NCBI RefSeq assembly: GCF_007665395.1
Contig: NZ_VDND01000004.1
Coordinates: 359,847-423,846, forward strand
DNA length: 64,000 nucleotides
Direction of reading: 5' to 3'
Source of the DNA: Pseudomonas oryzihabitans
GTDB lineage: Bacteria > Pseudomonadota > Gammaproteobacteria > Pseudomonadales > Pseudomonadaceae
Notes under the pieces: generated by a model
The model's input: only the letters and a program-made list of their open reading frames with translations
Told to the model about the DNA's origin: nothing
Databases searched by the model: none
Shown here: one piece after another, positions 47,382 through 54,906 of the stretch
Layout: each line of letters starts with the position of its first letter
How positions within the stretch are numbered: position 1 is the stretch's first letter
Program-made: the position numbers and the translations under genes

Positions 47382-48143
47382 GTGCAGTTTTCCGCCGACA
47401 GCGACATCTCCCTGGTCGTCACCAGCTGCGGGCGCTTCGACCTGCTCACGCAGACGCTGGCGACCTTCGACGAATTCAACACCGCGCCCATTCGCCGAGT
47501 CTTCATCACCGAGGACTCCGGTGACGAGCGGGTGCGCGACTGCATCCCGGCGCACTGGCGCGAGCACACCGAGTTCATCGTCAACAATCCCAAGCTCGGC
47601 CAGATGCGCAGTGTCGACGCGGCCTACGCCCGGGTCGAAACGGCCTGGATCTTCCATTGTGAAGACGACTGGGCCTTCTATCGGCCCGGCTTCATCGAGG
47701 ATTCCCAGGCGCTCTTGGAGGCCGATCCGCAGGCGTTGCAGGTCTGGCTGCGCAGTCACGCCCATGACCTGGCGATCCACAGCCCCTACGTCTATCTCAA
47801 GCCGCGACAGGTGCACGCGGGTATCGCCTTCCACGAAGTCGGCTCGCACAAGGCCGAATGGCAGGGTTTTTCCTTCAATCCCGGTCTGCGTCGGCGTGCC
47901 GACTACCTCCGGCATGCGCCCTATGGTGAGCTGACCGGCGAGAAGGAGCTGTCCCGGCGCTACGCCGAGGAGCACCGGCACGCGCTGATCCTGGAAAACG
48001 ATGCGGTCTTGCATACCGGTTTCGGCCAGCACGTGATCAGCGAGAAAGACCGCGAAGACAAGTGCAGGCGCCGTCGCCTGGACCGCATCAAACTGGCGCT
48101 GGCCTTCCTGGTCGGTGCACTCCTGGGAGCCCTGCTGTGGTGA
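47382..48143 (+). CDS. GT-A family glycosyltransferase-like protein with C-terminal anchor
   Basis: The 253-residue protein starts with the GT2-like nucleotide-binding strand ISLVVTSCGRFDLLTQTL. It carries an acidic metal-site motif, WIFHCEDDWAFYRPGFIEDS, in place of a plain DxD. The chain is short, and a single hydrophobic helix (LALAFLVGALLGALLW) at the extreme C-terminus after a very basic segment (KCRRRRLDRIK) suggests membrane attachment. Start is GTG at 47382 with AAAGGG upstream. It overlaps the waaL start. A role in core or O-antigen assembly is inferred from context. Confidence 0.7.
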   Translation: MQFSADSDISLVVTSCGRFDLLTQTLATFDEFNTAPIRRVFITEDSGDERVRDCIPAHWREHTEFIVNNPKLGQMRSVDAAYARVETAWIFHCEDDWAFYRPGFIEDSQALLEADPQALQVWLRSHAHDLAIHSPYVYLKPRQVHAGIAFHEVGSHKAEWQGFSFNPGLRRRADYLRHAPYGELTGEKELSRRYAEEHRHALILENDAVLHTGFGQHVISEKDREDKCRRRRLDRIKLALAFLVGALLGALLW

Positions 48144-49315
48144 CACCCGTGCTCGATCGGCTGCAGCACAGCCGCTATTTCACCTTGGCGGTACTGGTGT
48201 TCCTGGCCGCCTACCTGTGCATTCCCGTCGCCAAGTGGATCAACAGCTACTACTACGCGGCGATCGCCCTGCCGGCGCTGGTGCTTTTCGTCCTACGGCC
48301 GCGGGTGATCGATTGGCGTTCCCCGCTCCTGCTGCTCTGGCTGGTGTTTCTCGCCTGGTTCATCGTGCCCGGCGCACGGGCGGAGGAGGGGCAGTTCTTC
48401 AAGCACATCCTCTATGTGCTGCTGTTCGTCTTCACCGTGGCCTGCCTGGTCGATGGCGATTTCTTTCGCCGGCCGGGCTTCGTGCGGCTGGCCTTCTGGA
48501 TTCTCTGCGCCTACGCCGTGGGCTCCAGCCTGGTCTTCTGGCTGACCGGCCACTACGCCGTCGGCCAGAGAGTCATCCACCTGCCCGGACGGATCGCCAA
48601 TCCCATCTATGTGAGCATCTGGATGGTGTGCCTGGGAGGACTCGCTGCACCCACCTGGATTCGCGAGCGGCGCTGGGGCGAATTGCTGGCGGCGGTGGTG
48701 ATCACCATCGTCGGCATCTCCTTCGCGCTGCAGACCCGCACCGGCCTGGTCGGGATCGTCTTCCTGGCTGCATTGGGCGTGCTCTTCGCCTTTCCGCGGT
48801 TCCCGCTGCGCACCCTGGCCTTCGTCGTCCTGGTCAGCGCCCTGATCGCCGGGGTGGTCCAGGTGGTACACACCGAGGCCTGGTTCGTCGCCTTCTGGGG
48901 ACGGGCCGATTCCGGTCGCATCGAGCTGTTCCACTTCATGATGAAGGATTGGCAGGCCTGCGGCTGGTGGCTGGGTTGTGGCCTGGGCTATCAGAGCCAT
49001 GACCTGCTGCATGGCACCGAGGCCATCCAGCATCCGCACAACATCTTCGTCTCCTTCGGCATCTACACCGGGCTGGTCTCGCTGCTGATCTTCGCCGTGC
49101 TGATGCTGGCCACCCTGGGCGCGGCGCTGCGGCAGCGCGATCCCTGGGGCCTCTACCTGGTGGTGGCCCTGCTGATGCTCAACTTCGACGGAGCCAAGCT
49201 GATCGGCAATCCGGACGAACTGTGGCCGCTGGTGCTGTTGCCTGCGGCGATGATCGCCGGGGCCGAGGTGCAGCGCCGCCGCAAACTGGCGCTGGGGCAG
49301 CCGCTGCCGGTCTAG
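48137..49315 (+). CDS. waaL: O-antigen ligase WaaL
   Basis: WaaL transfers O-antigen from undecaprenyl diphosphate to lipid A-core on the periplasmic face. The 392-residue protein has about twelve hydrophobic helices. A long periplasmic loop (about 230-320) contains FWGRADSGRIELFHFMMKDW in parts and the conserved HPHNIFVSFGIYTG, whose His is needed in characterised ligases. IYVSIWMVCL and TRTGLVG are further family features. Start: two adjacent GTG codons at 48137 and 48140, overlapping the previous gene; GGGAG is 8 bases before the first, which is chosen. Its stop overlaps the convergent 49312 gene by 4 bases. Confidence 0.9.
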   Translation: MVTPVLDRLQHSRYFTLAVLVFLAAYLCIPVAKWINSYYYAAIALPALVLFVLRPRVIDWRSPLLLLWLVFLAWFIVPGARAEEGQFFKHILYVLLFVFTVACLVDGDFFRRPGFVRLAFWILCAYAVGSSLVFWLTGHYAVGQRVIHLPGRIANPIYVSIWMVCLGGLAAPTWIRERRWGELLAAVVITIVGISFALQTRTGLVGIVFLAALGVLFAFPRFPLRTLAFVVLVSALIAGVVQVVHTEAWFVAFWGRADSGRIELFHFMMKDWQACGWWLGCGLGYQSHDLLHGTEAIQHPHNIFVSFGIYTGLVSLLIFAVLMLATLGAALRQRDPWGLYLVVALLMLNFDGAKLIGNPDELWPLVLLPAAMIAGAEVQRRRKLALGQPLPV

Positions 49316-49953
49316 TTCTGCAGTTGGCAGTCGAGGTCGCGCCAGTCCAGCGGCTGGCGGCAGGCCTCGGCATAGGCTCGCAGGAAGGGCTCGCGGCCCG
49401 GCGCGAACAGCCAGTCGCGATCCTCGTCGTAGCGCAGCAGGTGATGGAAGTTACGCACCCGCAACCGTAGCGACAGGCGCCGCGAATGGCAGCGCAGATC
49501 GGCGATGTCGATCAGGCCCAGTTCGCCTTCGGGCGTCAGCACCACGTTGCCCAGGTGCAGCGAGCGGAAGTAGACGCCCCCGTCGTGCAGGCCGGCGATG
49601 AAGCGGCCCAGGGCCGGACGCAGTGTCTCGGCCTGCGCCGAGCCGCGCAATTGGCGCAGGGTGGCGCCGGGCAGCGGGCTGTAGTGGACCAGATCGCGCT
49701 GCAGCGAGGCGGCGCGGTAGACCGCCAGCACCGTCGGGCAGGGAATGCCGCGTTCCGCCAGCTGACGAGCGTTGTCGGCGAATCGTTGGGCGTAGGGGAA
49801 CAGGGCGGCCGAGGTCAGCAGCCGCTTGCGGCGAAACAGCTTGAGGTAGCTGCCATCGGTGAGGCGCAGGACCTTGTCGCCGTGATGATCGGCTTCCACT
49901 ACCTGGGCGGCGTCGCGCAGTTCGAGATAGCGCGAATGTTCGAGAGGCTTCAT
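49312..49953 (-). CDS. LPS kinase-family protein, catalytic Asp replaced
   Basis: The 213-residue protein has a compact kinase-like fold related to the Kdo-kinase/toluene-tolerance group. It has GSYLKLFRRKRLLTSAALFPYAQRF in parts (with the ATP-binding Lys), ALGRFIAGLHDGG, a catalytic-loop equivalent FRSLHLGNVVL and LGLIDIADLRC. The loop normally reads xxDLHxxN; here Ser stands at the Asp position, while His and Asn are kept. A similar gene follows waaL in P. aeruginosa, as I recall. It is transcribed against waaL with a 4-base overlap of the 3' ends and is divergent from the glycosyltransferase at 50071. It may be inactive or use altered chemistry. Confidence 0.8.
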   Translation of the reverse strand: MKPLEHSRYLELRDAAQVVEADHHGDKVLRLTDGSYLKLFRRKRLLTSAALFPYAQRFADNARQLAERGIPCPTVLAVYRAASLQRDLVHYSPLPGATLRQLRGSAQAETLRPALGRFIAGLHDGGVYFRSLHLGNVVLTPEGELGLIDIADLRCHSRRLSLRLRVRNFHHLLRYDEDRDWLFAPGREPFLRAYAEACRQPLDWRDLDCQLQN

Positions 49954-50070
49954 GCAGGACCCGTCAACGTCAGGGCGTGCATGTTACCCGATGGTGGCGG
50001 GCTGTGAAGTGACCCTTACTACCTAACCACCCGCTTGTTGCTAGAATCGATTTTTTGCCGGCACCTTTAC

Positions 50071-51120
50071 ATGCGTCCAACACGCCAACTCCTGTATTTC
50101 GTCTACGGCGGTGCCCAGGCCTATCGGCAGGAGCTGAAATTCAGCCTGCTCAGTGCCTTGCACTGGCGGCAGGGCCAGGACATCGCCATCCGTATCCTCA
50201 CCGATCGGCCGCAGGACTATCGCGGCTGGCCGGTGGACGTGCTGCCCGTCGAGGGGGCGACGCTCAAGGCCTGGCAGGGGCAACACGGCTATCTGCATCG
50301 CAGCAAGGCCTGCGCCATCGCCTGGGCGTTGCCAGCCGCCGACAAGACCCTGTTTCTCGACAGCGATACCGTAGTCCAGGCGCCGCTGGCGTCACTGTTC
50401 GACGGTATCGACAGCGGGCGCGGGCTGATGGACATCGAGGAGTGGCCCTGGCGCAAGGCCCGTACCCGTCCGGAATTCGCCCGTTTTGCCGCCGCCCTGG
50501 CCGCGCGTGGCCAGGCGCCTGCGGAAGAAACCCGGCTCTATAACAGCGGCGTCTGCGGTCTGGCGCGGAGCCATCTGCCGCGGGTCGAGCGGGCCATCGC
50601 CCTGATCGACGACTGGCGTGGCCACGACGAGGAGGTCCATACCCTGGAGCAGATCGCGCTGTCGTTCAGCCTGGCGGATCTGGCCATCGGCGAGGCGCGC
50701 GGACCCATTCGCCACTACTACGCGGAAAAGCGCTTCCTGCACTTCATGCTGGCGCATTTCTTCGAGCGCTACGGTGAAGACTATTCGTCCGAACTCCAAC
50801 GCCACTGGCAGGAGGTGCCCCTGACCAAGCCCCTCCCCGACGTCTGGACCCGCTTGCGGGTGAAGTGGCAACTGGCCGGACTGGACAAGCAGCGGGCGAG
50901 CCTGGGCCGCAAGCTGCTCTATGGCTGCCTGGCGCCCCAGGACAGCTACGCCCAGGCCTGTCGCCACGTCTGGTGGGAAAGGGCGTTGAGCGAGCGCCTG
51001 GGGGGCGGCGACCGCCAGGCCTTCGCCGAAGGTATCTGGCCGAACGACCTGCCACGCCCGCACCTGGCCGACGAAGCCGGCGCGGCGCTCGACTACCTGC
51101 GCACCCGGGTGCGCAGGTAG
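50071..51120 (+). CDS. glycosyltransferase, GT8-like
   Basis: The 349-residue protein has a GT-A/GT8-like layout: QLLYFVYGGAQAYRQELKFSLLSAL at the start, YLHRSKACAIAWALP, and the metal-binding DxD in TLFLDSDTVVQAPL at about residue 97. LYNSGVCGL and HTLEQIALSF follow. Donor and acceptor are unknown; outer-core or O-antigen sugars are likely from context. The ATG at 50071 is preferred over an upstream TTG because the N-terminal strand begins there. A TAGAAT at 50042-50047 could be a -10 box in the 117-base divergent region. It is followed after 23 bases by another transferase. Confidence 0.75.
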   Translation: MRPTRQLLYFVYGGAQAYRQELKFSLLSALHWRQGQDIAIRILTDRPQDYRGWPVDVLPVEGATLKAWQGQHGYLHRSKACAIAWALPAADKTLFLDSDTVVQAPLASLFDGIDSGRGLMDIEEWPWRKARTRPEFARFAAALAARGQAPAEETRLYNSGVCGLARSHLPRVERAIALIDDWRGHDEEVHTLEQIALSFSLADLAIGEARGPIRHYYAEKRFLHFMLAHFFERYGEDYSSELQRHWQEVPLTKPLPDVWTRLRVKWQLAGLDKQRASLGRKLLYGCLAPQDSYAQACRHVWWERALSERLGGGDRQAFAEGIWPNDLPRPHLADEAGAALDYLRTRVRR

Positions 51121-51143
51121 CACCTCTTCAGGACTCTCTCTGC

Positions 51144-51983
51144 ATGCGAACCCTTTTTCTCGTCGTGCTCTACGGCTTGCGCCCGCGGGATTCGGCCACC
51201 TTGCGCAGCGTGCTGGCCCAGCCCGTCGCCAGCCTGCCGGCGGACAGCGGCCTGCTGGTCTGGAACAACGGCCCCGAGGCCCTGGACGAGGCGGAGCGCC
51301 AGATCCTGCTGGCTGCGCCAGGCTGGACGCAGGTAATCATAGTGGAGGACCTCGGCAATCCCCCGCTGAGTCGGGTCTACAACCAGGCCTTGCAGCGGGG
51401 CGCCGAGCGCCTGGTGATCCTCGACCAGGACACCGTGGTGGACGGTCGCTATCTGCAGGCCCTGTCACGGCAGGCGGAGTTGCTGGTGCCCCTGGTGCTG
51501 GGCGCAGGGGCCATCCGCTATCCCCATCAGCACAAGGCGGTGGTGATCGAGGAAGGCCCGCTGGATCCCCAGGCCACCGTGACCATCAGCTCGGGACTCT
51601 GCCTGTCACGAGACCTGGCCGAGCGCCTCGCCGCGCGCCATGGCGATGTCTTCGACGAGAGATTCGCCCTCTATGGGGTCGACGTGTCCTTCTTCCTGCG
51701 GGTCCAGGCGCTGGCGCGAGAAGAGCCAGTGGAGCTGCTCTGCGCCGGGATGCTGGACCATTCGCTGTCCGAGCTGGAAACCGAAACCCCGGCCCAGCGG
51801 CGTTTTCGCGACATCGAGAAGTTCTATGTCGCCCTGCTGCTGCGCCTGCACTACAAGGGCGCCTCCCGCGGCAAGGTGCTGCGCTACCTGGGGCGGCAGC
51901 TGCTGGGCAATCGCCTCTATCTGTATGGCGTGCTGCCGCGGATGCTGCGGACCATCTTCAGCGGCCGTCATCCCCGGGCGTAA
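51144..51983 (+). CDS. GT2 rhamnosyltransferase-like protein (WapR/MigA group)
   Basis: The 279-residue GT2-like protein has an N-terminal TLFLVVLYGLRPRDSATLRSVL and LLVWNNGPEAL. The substrate loop is NPPLSRVYNQALQRGAERLVILDQDTVVDGRYL in parts, with DQDT as the metal-binding motif near residue 93. VTISSGLCLSRDLAERL and YGVDVSFFLRVQ follow. These are features of rhamnosyltransferases such as WapR and MigA that cap the P. aeruginosa core. The match is by motif only, so the symbol is left blank. It follows the GT8-like gene by 23 bases and is probably co-transcribed. The 32-codon ORF at 52002 lies opposite, just downstream. Confidence 0.75.
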   Translation: MRTLFLVVLYGLRPRDSATLRSVLAQPVASLPADSGLLVWNNGPEALDEAERQILLAAPGWTQVIIVEDLGNPPLSRVYNQALQRGAERLVILDQDTVVDGRYLQALSRQAELLVPLVLGAGAIRYPHQHKAVVIEEGPLDPQATVTISSGLCLSRDLAERLAARHGDVFDERFALYGVDVSFFLRVQALAREEPVELLCAGMLDHSLSELETETPAQRRFRDIEKFYVALLLRLHYKGASRGKVLRYLGRQLLGNRLYLYGVLPRMLRTIFSGRHPRA

Positions 51984-52001
51984 GGCCCGGTAGCGGGCGG
52001 A

Positions 52002-52100
52002 TCACAGGCGCTTGAGGCGCAAGGGCTTGCCCGGCGCATCCAGTACCTCCAGGCGCCAAAGGTCCTTGAGGTCGGCGAAGGTGGCGATGAGCGGTGGCAT
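52002..52100 (-). CDS. possible 32-residue protein
   Basis: A short ORF on the reverse strand reads MPPLIATFADLKDLWRLEVL then DAPGKPLRLKRL and stop. It has a plausible SD (GGAAC) and typical coding character for this genome (G/C in third positions). It fills the gap between the WapR-like gene and msbA. The end DAPGKPLRLKRL resembles the tail of a larger basic protein, so it may be a remnant. No function can be proposed. Confidence 0.4.
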   Translation of the reverse strand: MPPLIATFADLKDLWRLEVLDAPGKPLRLKRL

Positions 52101-52204
52101 GACGGCTGTTCCAGGGCGGGGGAGGGGCAGCCTAGCGGAAAATCCCCGCGCTGGGTCAGCGGCGGGTGCGTGTTAACATGGCGCTTTTGCGTCACGACGA
52201 GACC

Positions 52205-54019
52205 ATGAGCCAAGACTCCCCTGCGCAGACTTCCAGTCTGAAGATCTATTTCCGCCTGCTCGGCTATGTGCGGCCCTACATTGGCATGTTCGCCCTGAGC
52301 ATCGTCGGCTTCCTGATCTTCGCCTCCACCCAGCCGATGCTGGCCGGCATCCTCAAGTACTTCGTCGATGGCCTGAACAATCCCAATGCCTCCATGTTCC
52401 CGGGCTGGCCGCTCATCGGCGGCCTGCACCTGGTGCAGGCGGTGCCGCTGATGATCATCCTGATCGCCGCCTGGCAGGGCGTCGGCTCCTTCCTCGGCAA
52501 CTACTTCCTGGCCCGGGTTTCCCTCGGCCTGGTGCACGACCTGCGGGTGGCGCTGTTCAACCACATGTTGCGCCTGCCGAATCGCTACTTCGACGCCAAC
52601 AATTCCGGCCACCTGATCTCGCGGATCACCTTCAACGTCACCATGGTCACCGGCGCCGCCACCGAGGCGATCAAGGTGGTGATCCGCGAAGGCATGACCG
52701 TGGTCTTCCTGTTCGCCTCGCTGTTGTGGATGAACTGGAAGCTGACCCTGGTGATGGTGGCCATCCTGCCGCTGATCGCCCTGATGGTGACCAGCGCCAG
52801 CCGCAAGTTCCGCAAGCAGAGCAGCAAGATCCAGTCGGCCATGGGTGACGTCACCCACATCACCTCCGAGGCCATCCAGGGCTATCGGGTGGTGCGCAGC
52901 TTCGGTGGCGAGCGTTACGAGCAGCAGCGTTTCCTCGATTCCAGCGTCGCCAACACCGACAAACAGCTGACCATGACCAAGACCGGGGCGGTCTATACGC
53001 CCATGTTGCAGCTGGTGATCTATTCGGCCATGGCGGTGCTGATGTTCCTGGTGCTCTGGCTGCGCGGCGAGGCCTCGGCCGGTGACCTGGTGGCCTACAT
53101 CACCATGGCCGGCCTGCTGCCCAAGCCGATCCGTCAGCTCTCCGAGGTCAGTTCCACCATCCAGCGTGGCGTGGCCGGCGCGGAAAGCATCTTCGAGCAG
53201 CTCGACGAACCCGCTGAGCGCGACGAAGGCCGCGAGGAGCGCGAGCGCGTCCAGGGGCGTCTGGAAGTGCGCAACCTGACCTTCCGTTACCCGGGCACCG
53301 ACAAGGCCGTGCTGGAAGGCATCGACTTCGTCGCCGAGCCCGGCCAGATGGTGGCCCTGGTGGGTCGCTCCGGGAGCGGCAAGTCGACCCTGGCCAATCT
53401 CATCCCGCGCTTCTACCAGCACGAAGAGGGCGAGATCCTCCTCGACGGCCTGGAGATCCAGGACTACCGACTGACCAACCTGCGCCGGCACATCGCCCTG
53501 GTGACCCAGCACGTCACCCTGTTCAACGACAGCGTCACCAACAACATCGCCTATGGCGACCTCGCCGGGGCGCCCATGGAGGATGTCCAGGCAGCAGCCG
53601 AAGCGGCCTATGCCGACGAGTTCATCCAGCGCCTGCCGCAGCAATACGATACCCAGGTCGGCGAGAACGGCGTGCTGCTGTCCGGCGGTCAGCGCCAGCG
53701 GCTGGCCATCGCCCGGGCGCTGTTGAAGAATGCGCCGCTGTTGATCCTCGACGAGGCCACCTCGGCGCTGGACACCGAATCCGAGCGGCATATCCAGGCG
53801 GCGCTGGACCGCGTCATGCAGGGCCGGACCACCCTGGTGATCGCTCACCGCCTCTCCACCATCGAGAAGGCCGACCTGATCCTGGTGATGGACCATGGCC
53901 GCATCGTCGAGCGTGGCAGCCACGGCGAGCTGCTGGCGTTGAACGGCTACTACGCCCGCCTGCATGCCAAGCAATTCGAGGAGGTCGCACCCGCGGCACC
54001 GGCGTCCCATGCTGAATAG
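52205..54019 (+). CDS. msbA: lipid A-core flippase MsbA (ABC exporter)
   Basis: MsbA flips lipid A-core from the inner to the outer leaflet of the cytoplasmic membrane using ATP. The 604-residue half-transporter has six membrane helices (about 15-335) with coupling segments such as FDANNSGHLISRITFN. The ABC domain (about 350-604) has Walker A GRSGSGKST near 387, the Q-loop LVTQHVTLFND, signature LSGGQRQ near 491, Walker B LLILDEATSAL near 514 and the switch His in IAHRLSTIEKAD. The ATG at 52205 has only a weak SD. It overlaps the mig-14-like gene by 11 bases. Confidence 0.95.
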   Translation: MSQDSPAQTSSLKIYFRLLGYVRPYIGMFALSIVGFLIFASTQPMLAGILKYFVDGLNNPNASMFPGWPLIGGLHLVQAVPLMIILIAAWQGVGSFLGNYFLARVSLGLVHDLRVALFNHMLRLPNRYFDANNSGHLISRITFNVTMVTGAATEAIKVVIREGMTVVFLFASLLWMNWKLTLVMVAILPLIALMVTSASRKFRKQSSKIQSAMGDVTHITSEAIQGYRVVRSFGGERYEQQRFLDSSVANTDKQLTMTKTGAVYTPMLQLVIYSAMAVLMFLVLWLRGEASAGDLVAYITMAGLLPKPIRQLSEVSSTIQRGVAGAESIFEQLDEPAERDEGREERERVQGRLEVRNLTFRYPGTDKAVLEGIDFVAEPGQMVALVGRSGSGKSTLANLIPRFYQHEEGEILLDGLEIQDYRLTNLRRHIALVTQHVTLFNDSVTNNIAYGDLAGAPMEDVQAAAEAAYADEFIQRLPQQYDTQVGENGVLLSGGQRQRLAIARALLKNAPLLILDEATSALDTESERHIQAALDRVMQGRTTLVIAHRLSTIEKADLILVMDHGRIVERGSHGELLALNGYYARLHAKQFEEVAPAAPASHAE

Positions 54020-54905
54020 AGTGCGTTTCTGGCGTGAACGCGGCTGGACCGCGATCTCCGCCGCCGACTATGCCGCCACCTGGCAGCGTCATGGCGGCAG
54101 CGTCGCCACCCACCCCGAGGTCATCGCCCGGCTGGCCGAACTGGCCGGTATCCCGGTGCGCTACCTGGGCTGGGCCGGCGCCGATGGCTGGCAGGCCGCG
54201 GTGCCCTGCTGGGGCCGCGAACTGGCACTGTCCCGCGCGGTGCTCAAAAAGCGTCGCCAGCGCGCCCTGTTCGACCTGGGCAATGCCGAGATCATCCTGC
54301 CCGCCGCACCGGGGGCCGCGGCCCCCCTGCGCCAGCGGGCCCGCTACCTGTCGCCGCTGTGCGACGAGCGCTTCGCCGGGCTGCGCCGACAGAGCGAGGA
54401 ACTGGCCATGCTGCGCGAGCCGGAGGCCTGGTCGAAGAAATTCCGCTACAACCAGCGACGCGAGCAGCGCCTCTTCGAAGACGCCGGCGGCCGCGCCCTG
54501 CCCATGGCCGAGCTGGACAGCGCCGAGCAGGCGCGGATCTATGCCGAGCTGTTCGAGGCGCGCTGGGGCTTCGAGGTGCCGGGCAAGGCGCGGCTGGCCG
54601 AGGTGTTCGCCCTGCTGCGCGACTTCATGACCGGTTCGGTGCTCATGCTCGGCGAGCGGCCGGTGGCCATCCAGGTGCTCTACCGGGTGGAGGCGCCGCA
54701 GTGGCTCAGCGTCGAGTACGTCAATGGCGGCGTCGATCCCAGCTGCAGCGACCTCAGTCCGGGCAGCGTCCTCACCTATCTGAACACCCAGGCGGCCTGG
54801 CAGGATGCCCGCGCCCTGGACAAGGCCCTGCGCTACTCCTTCGGCCGCGCCGATCGCGACTACAAGGACCGGTGGTGCCACCGCGTCACCGTCTTCGAGA
54901 GCTGA
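54009..54905 (+). CDS. mig-14: Mig-14-like GNAT-fold protein
   Basis: The 298-residue protein resembles Mig-14, which in Salmonella and P. aeruginosa contributes to resistance to polymyxin and host peptides. The chain has RFWRERGWTAISAADYAATWQRHGGS in parts, AVLKKRRQRALFDLGNAEIILP in parts, SKKFRYNQRREQRLFEDAGG in parts and a C-terminal GNAT-like region (LFEARWGFEVPGK, SVEYVNGGVDPSCSDLSPGS in parts). The GNAT relationship is inferred from the pattern. It starts within the last 11 bases of msbA and is followed after one base by dnpA, forming an msbA-mig-14-dnpA unit. Confidence 0.82.
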   Translation: MLNRVRFWRERGWTAISAADYAATWQRHGGSVATHPEVIARLAELAGIPVRYLGWAGADGWQAAVPCWGRELALSRAVLKKRRQRALFDLGNAEIILPAAPGAAAPLRQRARYLSPLCDERFAGLRRQSEELAMLREPEAWSKKFRYNQRREQRLFEDAGGRALPMAELDSAEQARIYAELFEARWGFEVPGKARLAEVFALLRDFMTGSVLMLGERPVAIQVLYRVEAPQWLSVEYVNGGVDPSCSDLSPGSVLTYLNTQAAWQDARALDKALRYSFGRADRDYKDRWCHRVTVFES

Positions 54906-54906
54906 G

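Noticed and set aside
51974..51990. Terminator after the WapR-like gene (CCGGGC/GCCCGG hairpin)
   Set aside because: The 6-bp stem overlaps the stop codon and has no T-run; probably chance in GC-rich DNA.
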